From an uncultured Bacilli bacterium (GTDB lineage Bacteria; Bacillota_I; Bacilli_A; RF39; UBA660), in assembly GCA_934085635.1 (NCBI GenBank), contig CAKOHL010000024.1, forward strand, positions 1 through 12,914: a stretch of DNA of 12,914 bases. The letters are read 5' to 3'. A program made the translations under genes and the position numbers. Positions 7,029-12,914 of the stretch are shown here, piece by piece. The notes beneath the pieces are model-generated. The model was not told where the DNA came from. It did not search any database and saw nothing but the letters and a program-made list of their open reading frames with translations. The stretch's first letter is position 1; each line of letters begins with the position of its first letter.

Positions 7029-7885
7029 TGAAAGTGAATACTAATATAGAAAATTTGGATATAAGTGAGTTTAGTTATGAACAATTGGATTCATTATTTT
7101 ATCATTGGAGTCCAAAGGAGTTTTTTAGTGTTTATAATGAAATAGGTATGCCTGCTTCAATTGGAAAGAATTCTGATGGTATTGATAGTGAAGTGAGTAT
7201 ATTTTTTTCTAAAGGAACCCTAGGCGTTTTATTACTTTGGGATGTTTGGTTAAAATGGAGATTGAATAGGATGTTTAATCCACAGTATAGAGGAAATAAT
7301 TTATTAGAGGTAAGAAATAATCAGAATAGGTATTTTAGTGGTAATATTACTGAAGAGGAAAGACGTGAATGGGTAGAATGGATTAGATACTTTTGTAGTA
7401 AAGAATTTATGAATGATCCTAAAATATTAGAAACTCTTTTTAAATTTGAGTTTAAAGAAATGATAGATAGTGATTATTTTATTTTGAATTTAAAAGAGAA
7501 TGAAGAGTTTAGATGGGATCAAATTGATTCAAAGAAGCAAAGTATGTTATTGAATGAAAAGAAATATAATAGGATTTCTACAATAGGTAGGGTACAATAT
7601 GGTAGTTATAGTGATTATAGTACACCAGTTGCTGATAAATGGAATATGCAAACTATTCCTGGCAAGAATATTATAATTGAGCCTAAGAGAATGAAGAAAT
7701 TGACTTTTAAAGGAAGAGATGATGTTTTTTCAGTTATTAGTGCATTTTATGATATGTATAAAAGAAGTGTTTCTGCAGAAGAGCAGGTTAGTTTTGATGT
7801 TTTGGATAAGTATATTTTATATATTAGAAATAATTATGTTAAAGTGGATGAATTAGGTTTAGAAGGCACAAGTTATAAAGTATAA
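7025..7885 (+). CDS. Unrecognised partner of the HipA-like kinase, possible ADP-ribosyltransferase-like fold
   Basis: Up to 286 residues (283 if GTG 7034 is the start). I cannot name the family. There is no signal peptide, membrane helix or helix-turn-helix. The N-terminal part reads LFYHWSPKEFFSVYNEIGMP followed by IGKNS and SIFFSKG. An aromatic-His strand, a helix ending near a Gly, and an FFS strand is the order found at the start of PARP/KptA/DarT-like ADP-ribosyltransferases. Near the C-terminus NMQTIPGKNIIIEPKRMKKL (207-226) looks like a closing beta unit. A clear third catalytic residue cannot be placed, so the fold is only a hypothesis. It is expressed with the kinase and could be its antitoxin, substrate, or a second effector. 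It ends within a terminator hairpin. Confidence 0.8.
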   Translation: MMKVNTNIENLDISEFSYEQLDSLFYHWSPKEFFSVYNEIGMPASIGKNSDGIDSEVSIFFSKGTLGVLLLWDVWLKWRLNRMFNPQYRGNNLLEVRNNQNRYFSGNITEEERREWVEWIRYFCSKEFMNDPKILETLFKFEFKEMIDSDYFILNLKENEEFRWDQIDSKKQSMLLNEKKYNRISTIGRVQYGSYSDYSTPVADKWNMQTIPGKNIIIEPKRMKKLTFKGRDDVFSVISAFYDMYKRSVSAEEQVSFDVLDKYILYIRNNYVKVDELGLEGTSYKV

Positions 7886-7898
7886 TAGTGCTTTTTTT
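7863..7898 (+). terminator. Rho-independent terminator overlapping the end of the kinase-partner gene
   Basis: AAGGCAC (7863-7869) pairs with GTGCTTT (7888-7894), including one G-U pair. Inside, TTATA (7873-7877) pairs with TATAA (7881-7885) around AAG. A T-run covers 7892-7898. The last codons and stop of the gene lie within the hairpin. It ends just before the next promoter. Confidence 0.75.
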
Positions 7899-7899
7899 C

Positions 7900-7928
7900 T
7901 TGACTTATAAATAGCTTTAGGGTAATAT
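7900..7928 (+). promoter_or_regulatory. Sigma-A promoter for the helicase-nuclease pair
   Basis: TTGACT (7900-7905, 5 of 6 to consensus), 17 bases, then TAATAT (7923-7928, 4 of 6). Transcription should start near 7935, giving a leader of about 30 bases with AAAGGA (7956-7961) before the ATG at 7966. The -35 starts two bases after the terminator T-run. Confidence 0.65.
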
Positions 7929-7965
7929 TTAGTTAGGAAGAAATGCAAACTGTGGAAAGGAATTT

Positions 7966-9741
7966 ATGAATATAAAACTATCTCAGTTTGAAAAAGAATC
8001 GTTTAATAAGTTTAATTTGTTATGTGGTAAAGTCGAGGGAAGAAAACTTGATAACGCCCAGATAAAAGCTATTATTAATGAGGAGGAGAATAATCTAGTA
8101 ATTGCTGGTGCTGGAACGGGGAAGACTACTACAATAGTTGGTAGAATCAAATATTTAGTTAAAGTAAAGAAAGTGGACCCTTCTAATATTTTGGTTCTTT
8201 CTTTTACTAATAAGTCTGCAAGCGAAATGAAGGAGAGAATTGAAAAAGAGATTGGTAAAAGGGTAGACGCTTATACTTTTCATAAATTAGGTCTTCTTAT
8301 AGTGAAAAGTGTTAAAGAGAATATTAATATATATTCAGAAGGACTTACTGGATTTATAGTTAGTACATTAAATAAATTGGTTAATGATTATGAGTATCTT
8401 TCTAAACTTGTTAATTTTGCTTATTCTAATAGTGATAATTTATTTTCTTTAAAAGGGGAAAAAGTGAATTATAAAGAAGAGAAGGATGTGTGTAATTTTT
8501 TATATTTTAATGGTATTGTTTATAATTATGATAATATTAGTAGTGAGTTTTATCTTTATGAGTATGGTAGATATATTAGGTTTTCTAAAAAGAAACGTAA
8601 GAGAATAGAAAACATTATTTATATAAGTGAAAGTGATGATGTTATTTATAAATTAGATAGTGAATTAAAAAGGATTGGCATCAGTTATAAGGGGGTAAAT
8701 TATAATGATATTTGGAGAATGTTAAATAGGGATGAGAATTTACTTTTTAAAGTGAGTAGTTATTTTGAAACTATTATAAATCTAATTAAGAGTAATCAAT
8801 ATAATATAGGTGATTTATATGATGGGATTTCTTCTTATTTAGTTAGACCTCTTTATTTGGAGTATGAAAGGTTTTTGAAAGAAAATAATGTAGTAGATTT
8901 TAATGATATGATAAATGAAGCTACTTGTTTGGTTAAAGAGAATTTGTTTGTTCATAATTATGATTACGTGATTGTTGATGAGTACCAGGATATTTCTAAG
9001 GCTAGATTTAATTTGCTTAAGGCTCTTAGGAAGCAGAAAAATTATAATCTTTTTTGTGTGGGAGATGATTTTCAAAGTATATACAGGTTTAGCGGTAGTG
9101 ATATTAGTTTGATTACTCATTTTGATAGATATTGGGGTAAGACTAATGTTAGTAGGATCCAGAATACTTATAGATTTTCTGATAAACTTGCAAAGATAAG
9201 TGGTAATTTTGTGATGAAAAATAGTAATCAGATTAGAAAGAATATTAAGGGATTTGAAAGCACAGAAAATCCTATTCAGGTAATAAGTTATGATGAAGTA
9301 GTAACCACTCTTAATAGTTTACCTAATTTTAGTACAGTTTATATGCTTGGTAGATATAATAAAGATATAGATGTTTTAAGGAAGTGCGAAGGGTTAACAG
9401 TTTTATATGATAGTTATAATAAGAAAGAGAGTGTTATTTGTGATAAGAGAATTGATTTGAATATTGAGTTTTTAACTGTACATAAGTCTAAGGGACTGCA
9501 AGCTGATTATACATTTGTTATTAATAATAAAAATAGTGAGATGGGTTTTCCAAGTAAAATTATAGATGATGAGTTTACTAAGAGTTTACTTGATTTTAGT
9601 GATGATTACCCGTATGCAGAAGAGAGAAGACTGTTTTATGTAGCTTTGACTAGATGTAAAATTAAGTGTTTTCTTGTCACAGTTAAGGGGTGTGAGAGCA
9701 CTTTTATTGATGAGATAAATACAATAATTAGAAAAGTGTGA
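7966..9741 (+). CDS. SF1 DNA helicase, helicase IV (E. coli HelD-like) type
   Basis: A 591-residue superfamily 1A helicase (UvrD/Rep clan), expected to move 3' to 5' on single-stranded DNA. All motifs are present: Q motif with Gln32; Walker A AGAGTGKT (47-54); Ia SFTNKSASEM (79-88); II VDEYQD (337-342); III VGDDFQSIYRFSG (from 365); IV TYRFS; V LTVHKSKGLQADY (503-515); VI EERRLFYVALTR (552-563). The combination GDDFQ, TYRF and KGLQADY resembles E. coli helicase IV rather than UvrD or PcrA (GDxxQSIY, NYRS). Compared with helicase IV it lacks the roughly 180-residue N-terminal domain. The stretch between Ia and II (about 250 residues) is long, and that between IV and V is short, so the 2B domain seems reduced. 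It is not the Bacillus RNA-polymerase factor also called HelD. A dual nuclease gene follows after 24 bases. Confidence 0.92.
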   Translation: MNIKLSQFEKESFNKFNLLCGKVEGRKLDNAQIKAIINEEENNLVIAGAGTGKTTTIVGRIKYLVKVKKVDPSNILVLSFTNKSASEMKERIEKEIGKRVDAYTFHKLGLLIVKSVKENINIYSEGLTGFIVSTLNKLVNDYEYLSKLVNFAYSNSDNLFSLKGEKVNYKEEKDVCNFLYFNGIVYNYDNISSEFYLYEYGRYIRFSKKKRKRIENIIYISESDDVIYKLDSELKRIGISYKGVNYNDIWRMLNRDENLLFKVSSYFETIINLIKSNQYNIGDLYDGISSYLVRPLYLEYERFLKENNVVDFNDMINEATCLVKENLFVHNYDYVIVDEYQDISKARFNLLKALRKQKNYNLFCVGDDFQSIYRFSGSDISLITHFDRYWGKTNVSRIQNTYRFSDKLAKISGNFVMKNSNQIRKNIKGFESTENPIQVISYDEVVTTLNSLPNFSTVYMLGRYNKDIDVLRKCEGLTVLYDSYNKKESVICDKRIDLNIEFLTVHKSKGLQADYTFVINNKNSEMGFPSKIIDDEFTKSLLDFSDDYPYAEERRLFYVALTRCKIKCFLVTVKGCESTFIDEINTIIRKV

Positions 9742-9765
9742 TATAATTATTAGGAGGAGTAAGAT

Positions 9766-11601
9766 ATGGCGATTACAAAGACTGATTTTATAAATTATAC
9801 TAGGTGTAAGAGGTATGCTAGTTTAGAAGAAATTCATAAAGACAAGTTAACTAGTGATATGACTATGGAAGAGTACTTAAAGGAAGAGGAAAGGGCTGAG
9901 TTTAAGGAACTAGTTAATTCTATGTTTGAAGAGACTGAAGATGGGGATATAGATAAGCTTGAGAAAATAGATATTCAACTTAATGCTATGATGCCTTATT
10001 ATAAGGAAGTAGAGTTAACTGCTGGTAAGGAAGTAGAGAGAATATTTAAAGGTGAAAGTGTGTATTCTGCTGATACTTATAGACAAGAAAGTTTTGATTT
10101 TAGTTTGAATGGCATTAAGTATTTGTGTTTCGTTGATATTTATAATGAGTCTAATGGTGAGATTAATATAATTGAGGTTAAGGCTACTACTAGTAGAAAG
10201 TATAAGATTTTAGATTATAGTATTGAGAAAGATAAGTTTCCTTTGTTTGTAAAAAAGGGAGAGTTTTATTATTTGGCAGAAGATGGTGGGCTTTCTAAGA
10301 ATTATGGTCAAAAGGTTGGTAAGCTTTTGGATAGGTTTAGTGATGAAGGTAAGTATATTTTTGATATTGCTGTTCAAAGATATTTTATTGAAGGTTATAT
10401 GAAAGAGAATAATATAAATAAGAAAGTTAATTATTATTTGGCTGTTCTTAATAATGAGTATGAGTATGATGGGTATACTGTTAATGGAAAGAGAGAGTTT
10501 AGACCAGATATGTTTGGTAATACTATTATTGATTTTTATGATGTTAGTGATTTAACTTTGATGTATCAAAATACTATAGATATTTATAGGCAGAATTTGG
10601 AAAAGTATATTTTTGAGGGCTCGAGTGAACCTTGTAAGCTTAGCAGGGCGTGTGCGCTTAAGAAGAATACTGAGTGTAAGTTTAAACCTATTTGTTTTAA
10701 GGGTGTGCCGGAGAAGAATGCAAGTTATAATTATAAGAGATTTGTTAGTTTTAAGGATTTAAATGGTACTAAGTATGATAAGTATGATTTAATTAATGAG
10801 GGATATTTAAAGCTTGATGATGTTCCAGTGGAGTGGCTTTCTAGTCAAAACCATATTCTACAAAGAGACTGTTATGATAATAATTATGTTTATGTGAATA
10901 AAGAAAAGATTAAAGCGGGTCTTTCTAGTTTGAAATATCCAATATATCACTTGGATTTTGAGACACTTCCTTGTCCAATTCCAAGGTTTAAGGGAGAGCA
11001 TCCTTATTATCAAAGTCCATTTGAGTTTTCACTTCATATTGAAAGGGAACCTGGAGTTTGTGATAAAGAAAAAGATAATTATGTATTTCTTGCTAAGACA
11101 CTTGATGATGAAAGAGCAGATATGGTAAGAGATTTGGTTACTAAGATACCAATACTTGAAACTGGAGGAAGTATGCTTGCGCAGAATGTTACTTTCGAGA
11201 AGGGCAGACTTAAGGAACTTGCTAATATGTTTCCAGAGTATAAGAAAGAATTGCTTGCTATTAGAGAAGCAGGGAGAGATTTACTTGAAATTATTGATAA
11301 TAATAAGGAATTATATAAGTCTATGGGATTCGAAGGTAAAGATTTGGATACTATGAATTATTATAATTCTTTGCAGAGTGGATCGTTTTCTATTAAAAAG
11401 ACATTGCCTCTTTTTACTAATTTAAGTTATAAGGATTTAGAGGTTCAAAATGGTGTTCAGGCACTTGTTGAGTATGCTAATTATAATAATATGACTGATG
11501 AAGAAAGATATAGAAAACAAACTGCACTTGTTGAATACTGTAAGCAGGATACCTGGGCAATGGTTGAAATTCTTAGGGGACTTAGAAAGTTAGTTTCTTA
11601 A
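9766..11601 (+). CDS. DUF2779 protein: Cas4-like Fe-S PD-(D/E)XK nuclease fused to a DEDD exonuclease
   Basis: A 611-residue protein with two nuclease modules. The N-terminal half (about 1-315) looks like a RecB/Cas4-type PD-(D/E)XK nuclease: GKEVERIF helix (87-94), Asp124 in CFVDIY, then IIEVKA with Glu137 and Lys139. Cys14 plus Cys290, Cys296, Cys304 and Cys310 could supply four ligands for an iron-sulfur cluster, as in Cas4 and AddB. The C-terminal half is the DUF2779 domain, a DnaQ-like fold: HLDFET with Asp397 and Glu399, AQNVTFEKGRL (471-481) as second motif, SFSIKKTLP, SYKDLEVQNG, and YCKQDTWAMV with Asp595. Both active sites look intact. It probably degrades or trims DNA, working with the helicase IV-type protein 24 bases upstream. 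AGGAGG (9752-9757) precedes the ATG. Family proteins of this layout exist, but their role is not established to my knowledge. Confidence 0.88.
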   Translation: MAITKTDFINYTRCKRYASLEEIHKDKLTSDMTMEEYLKEEERAEFKELVNSMFEETEDGDIDKLEKIDIQLNAMMPYYKEVELTAGKEVERIFKGESVYSADTYRQESFDFSLNGIKYLCFVDIYNESNGEINIIEVKATTSRKYKILDYSIEKDKFPLFVKKGEFYYLAEDGGLSKNYGQKVGKLLDRFSDEGKYIFDIAVQRYFIEGYMKENNINKKVNYYLAVLNNEYEYDGYTVNGKREFRPDMFGNTIIDFYDVSDLTLMYQNTIDIYRQNLEKYIFEGSSEPCKLSRACALKKNTECKFKPICFKGVPEKNASYNYKRFVSFKDLNGTKYDKYDLINEGYLKLDDVPVEWLSSQNHILQRDCYDNNYVYVNKEKIKAGLSSLKYPIYHLDFETLPCPIPRFKGEHPYYQSPFEFSLHIEREPGVCDKEKDNYVFLAKTLDDERADMVRDLVTKIPILETGGSMLAQNVTFEKGRLKELANMFPEYKKELLAIREAGRDLLEIIDNNKELYKSMGFEGKDLDTMNYYNSLQSGSFSIKKTLPLFTNLSYKDLEVQNGVQALVEYANYNNMTDEERYRKQTALVEYCKQDTWAMVEILRGLRKLVS

Positions 11602-11611
11602 TGTAAAATTT

Positions 11612-11642
11612 TTGTCAAAAAAATATGAAAAACTTGTATAAT
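11612..11642 (+). promoter_or_regulatory. Sigma-A promoter for rpoZ
   Basis: TTGTCA (11612-11617, 5 of 6) and a perfect TATAAT (11637-11642) are 19 bases apart, slightly longer than ideal. The spacer has a run of seven As. Transcription should start near 11649. GGGAG (11673-11677) lies before the ATG at 11687. No clear terminator precedes it, so read-through from the nuclease gene is possible. Confidence 0.6.
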
Positions 11643-11686
11643 TAAATTATAAATAGTATATTAATAACATAAGGGAGAGTGATAAA

Positions 11687-11884
11687 ATGATATATCCATC
11701 TATAGATAAATTATTAACTATAGTAGACTCTAAGTATAAGTTAGTAAATATAGCTGCTAGAAGAGGTAAAGATATGATTAAAAATGGTTATTTACAAATG
11801 AAAGCAAATGACTATGTATCAAAAAAAGAAATAGGAAGAAGTTTAGAAGAATTGGAAAAGGGATTAATCACAATTAAAGAATAA
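11687..11884 (+). CDS. rpoZ: DNA-directed RNA polymerase omega subunit
   Basis: A 65-residue protein matching the short Firmicutes omega subunit. It begins MIYPSIDKLL and has the conserved segment VDSKYKLVNIAARRGKDM, the helix that wraps the beta' C-terminus. The middle (KKEIGRSLEELEKG) matches the usual family end, where omega stabilises the assembled RNA polymerase. Length is typical. In many Firmicutes rpoZ follows gmk and precedes coaBC or priA; here none of these is adjacent. It has its own promoter and is followed 17 bases later by recX. Confidence 0.9.
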   Translation: MIYPSIDKLLTIVDSKYKLVNIAARRGKDMIKNGYLQMKANDYVSKKEIGRSLEELEKGLITIKE

Positions 11885-11901
11885 TCTTTTTTTGTTTATT
11901 T

Positions 11902-12651
11902 ATGAAGATATTAAAATATAAGAAGATGTCAAGAGGTAGATATAAGGTTACTCTTGATAGTGATGAAATTATTTTATATGAAGATGTAATTATTAAAAAT
12001 GACTTCCTATTAAGAAAGAATGTTGATACTTTTCTTTTAGATAAAGTTTTGAATGATAATGTTTTGTATGAAGCATATGATTTGGCTTTGGGATATATAG
12101 AAACTAAACTTAGAACTGAGAAAGAGATTATAAAGTATTTAGAGAAGAAGGGGTATAGCACTAATACGATTAGTGATGTTTTAAATAGATTAAAGAGTAA
12201 CAATTTAATAAATGAAGTAAAGTATGTAGAAGCTTATACTAATGATAAGATTAATTTGAGTAGTTATGGTCCATTTAAGATAAAGAGAGATTTAAGTGAA
12301 CTTGGTATAAGTGAAAATGTGATAGACAACTATTTAGATAAGATAGATGATGAAGTTTGGTCTAATAAATTAGATAAGATAATTGATAAGAAAGTTAAAT
12401 TAATGAAAAATAAATCTCTTTTTATGATTAAGAATAAGTTGAAAGGGGATTTAGCTTTATTAGGATTTGATAAGGATATGATTAATTATAAGTTAAATAG
12501 TCTTGATAAGAGTGATGAAGATAGTTTAAAAAAGGAAATGGAAAAAGCATATAATAAGTATTCTAAAAAGTATGAGGGAGAAGCTTTGAAAAGACAGATT
12601 AAAAATCATTTGTATAAGAAGGGATTTATTACAAGTGACGCTGAAATATAA
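11902..12651 (+). CDS. recX: Regulatory protein RecX
   Basis: A 249-residue protein of the RecX family, which binds RecA filaments and limits recombinase activity. The N-terminal strand region (ILKYKK...RYKVTLDSDEIILY) is typical of Firmicutes RecX. It is followed by helical three-helix repeats: YDLALGYIETKLRTEKEIIK with YLEKKGY, LKSNNLINEVKYVEAYTND, and YGPFKIKRDLSELGIS. More divergent repeats follow, including IKNKLKGDLALLGFDKDMIN. Length suits the longer Firmicutes forms. recA is not in the window. The 17-base gap to rpoZ is mostly T, and no Shine-Dalgarno sequence precedes the ATG. An internal ATG at 11926 has AAGAAG nearby but would remove the conserved first strand, so 11902 is kept. 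It ends before a strong hairpin shared with a convergent sortase gene. Confidence 0.88.
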   Translation: MKILKYKKMSRGRYKVTLDSDEIILYEDVIIKNDFLLRKNVDTFLLDKVLNDNVLYEAYDLALGYIETKLRTEKEIIKYLEKKGYSTNTISDVLNRLKSNNLINEVKYVEAYTNDKINLSSYGPFKIKRDLSELGISENVIDNYLDKIDDEVWSNKLDKIIDKKVKLMKNKSLFMIKNKLKGDLALLGFDKDMINYKLNSLDKSDEDSLKKEMEKAYNKYSKKYEGEALKRQIKNHLYKKGFITSDAEI

Positions 12652-12674
12652 TATTTATTAAAATAGTAATAATT

Positions 12675-12717
12675 AAAAAAGAACTAAGTTGGTGTTATTT
12701 ACATTAGTTCTTTTTTT
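12675..12717. terminator. Bidirectional terminator between recX and the convergent sortase gene
   Basis: A 13-bp stem pairs AAAAAAGAACTAA (12675-12687) with the bases from 12704 to 12716, around a 16-base loop. The upstream A-run and downstream T-run give a U-tail on either strand. The minus-strand sortase gene runs through the 3' arm and ends in the loop (stop 12699-12701). Confidence 0.9.
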
Positions 12718-12914
12718 ATAGCAAAATTATTTTTTTCTTTTTTTATGAGTTTGGCGTGTACTACCATTTTTTCAGTGATATTATAGCAAGTAGATAAGGT
12801 GAATATGTTGTCAGTAAATGTGACATTAGTGTTAAAGTTATGACTACTTCTGTTTTTAATTTTGTCTAAAAAGTTTTGGAATGCTGTGTCATCTTTAAAA
12901 TCAGTTTGTAAATA
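12699..12914 (-). CDS. Class B-type sortase, C-terminal part (5' end outside window)
   Basis: Read on the minus strand from the window edge to the TAA at 12701-12699, 71 residues are visible. They match the end of class B sortases: a helix FQNFLDKIKNRS, then strand VTFTDNIFTLSTCYN with the TLSTC motif holding the catalytic Cys (visible residue 43), then KMVVHAKLIKKE, the last strand. Sortases are membrane-anchored extracellular transpeptidases that join surface proteins to the cell wall or to each other. The catalytic Arg normally found just before the last strand (KRIVVVAK in S. aureus SrtB) is Lys here (EKMVVHAK). The catalytic His lies outside the window. It converges on recX and uses the shared terminator. 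Its substrates may include the surface proteins at the other end of the window, but no sorting signal is seen there. Confidence 0.85.
   Translation of the reverse strand, partial: YLQTDFKDDTAFQNFLDKIKNRSSHNFNTNVTFTDNIFTLSTCYNITEKMVVHAKLIKKEKNNFAIKKELM

Noticed and set aside
8839..9120. Minus-strand open frame of 93 codons
   Set aside because: Antisense to helicase motifs II and III; low-complexity Ile/Lys/Asn composition and no supporting signals.
7966..9741. Helicase as UvrD/PcrA or as Bacillus RNA-polymerase factor HelD
   Set aside because: GDDFQ, TYRF and KGLQADY fit the helicase IV type, and the N-terminal coiled-coil of Bacillus HelD is absent.
9742..9747. TATAAT between helicase and nuclease genes
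   Set aside because: No -35 at a usable distance, and the 24-base gap fits co-transcription; such hexamers are frequent in this A+T-rich DNA.
11156..11356. Plus-strand frame of 66 codons in another frame of the nuclease gene
   Set aside because: It overlaps the conserved exonuclease domain, which is clearly the coded frame.
9766..11601. Cas4 of a CRISPR locus
   Set aside because: The DUF2779 exonuclease is fused to it, and no repeats, cas1 or cas2 are in the window.
11874..12203. Minus-strand open frame of 109 codons
   Set aside because: Antisense to recX and the end of rpoZ; its hydrophobic look follows from the Lys/Asn-rich sense strand, and no promoter or ribosome site supports it.
1..12914. 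Mycoplasma genetic code (TGA as Trp)
   Set aside because: TGA ends several genes directly before ribosome sites or overlapping starts, and Trp codons are TGG.

Overview
The window is a very A+T-rich stretch from a low-GC Firmicutes/Tenericutes-like bacterium, probably an uncultured gut lineage near RF39, Erysipelotrichia or the Mollicutes. Evidence: nearly all codons end in A or T, Shine-Dalgarno sites are strong (AGGAGG), promoters are sigma-A-like, and the genes include rpoZ, recX, a class B sortase and a Tad-type pilus or secretion locus. TGA ends several genes (1119-1121, 2039-2041, 4959-4961, 9739-9741) and Trp is TGG, so the mycoplasma code does not apply. The taxon is an inference.

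Layout. (1) 1-5778 is a cell-surface and Tad region. It starts with the 3' end of a Cys-rich extracellular protein and a membrane-anchored protein with two Cys-paired repeats, closed by a terminator. A promoter whose -35 sits in that terminator's loop then drives cpaB, tadA, tadB and tadC, ending in a small terminator. (2) 5779-7898 is a separate two-gene unit: a stand-alone HipA-fold kinase abutting an unrecognised protein that may have an ADP-ribosyltransferase-like fold. It has its own -10 element, a possible operator and a terminator. (3) 7899-11601 is a two-gene unit with a good promoter: a helicase IV-type SF1 helicase and a DUF2779 protein joining a Cas4-like PD-(D/E)XK nuclease with an Fe-S cysteine set to a DEDD exonuclease. 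(4) 11602-12717 holds rpoZ and recX behind their own promoter, closed by a 13-bp hairpin. (5) On the minus strand, converging on recX, is the 3' end of a class B sortase gene.

How they fit. The surface proteins, Tad assembly proteins and sortase plausibly belong to one envelope programme. No pilin or prepilin peptidase lies in the window. The helicase and dual nuclease look like a compact DNA end-processing pair, for repair or defence. The kinase and its partner resemble a toxin-antitoxin or defence module, but this is unproven. No rRNA, tRNA, CRISPR array, transposase or IS end was found. No intergenic stretch exceeds 300 bases.
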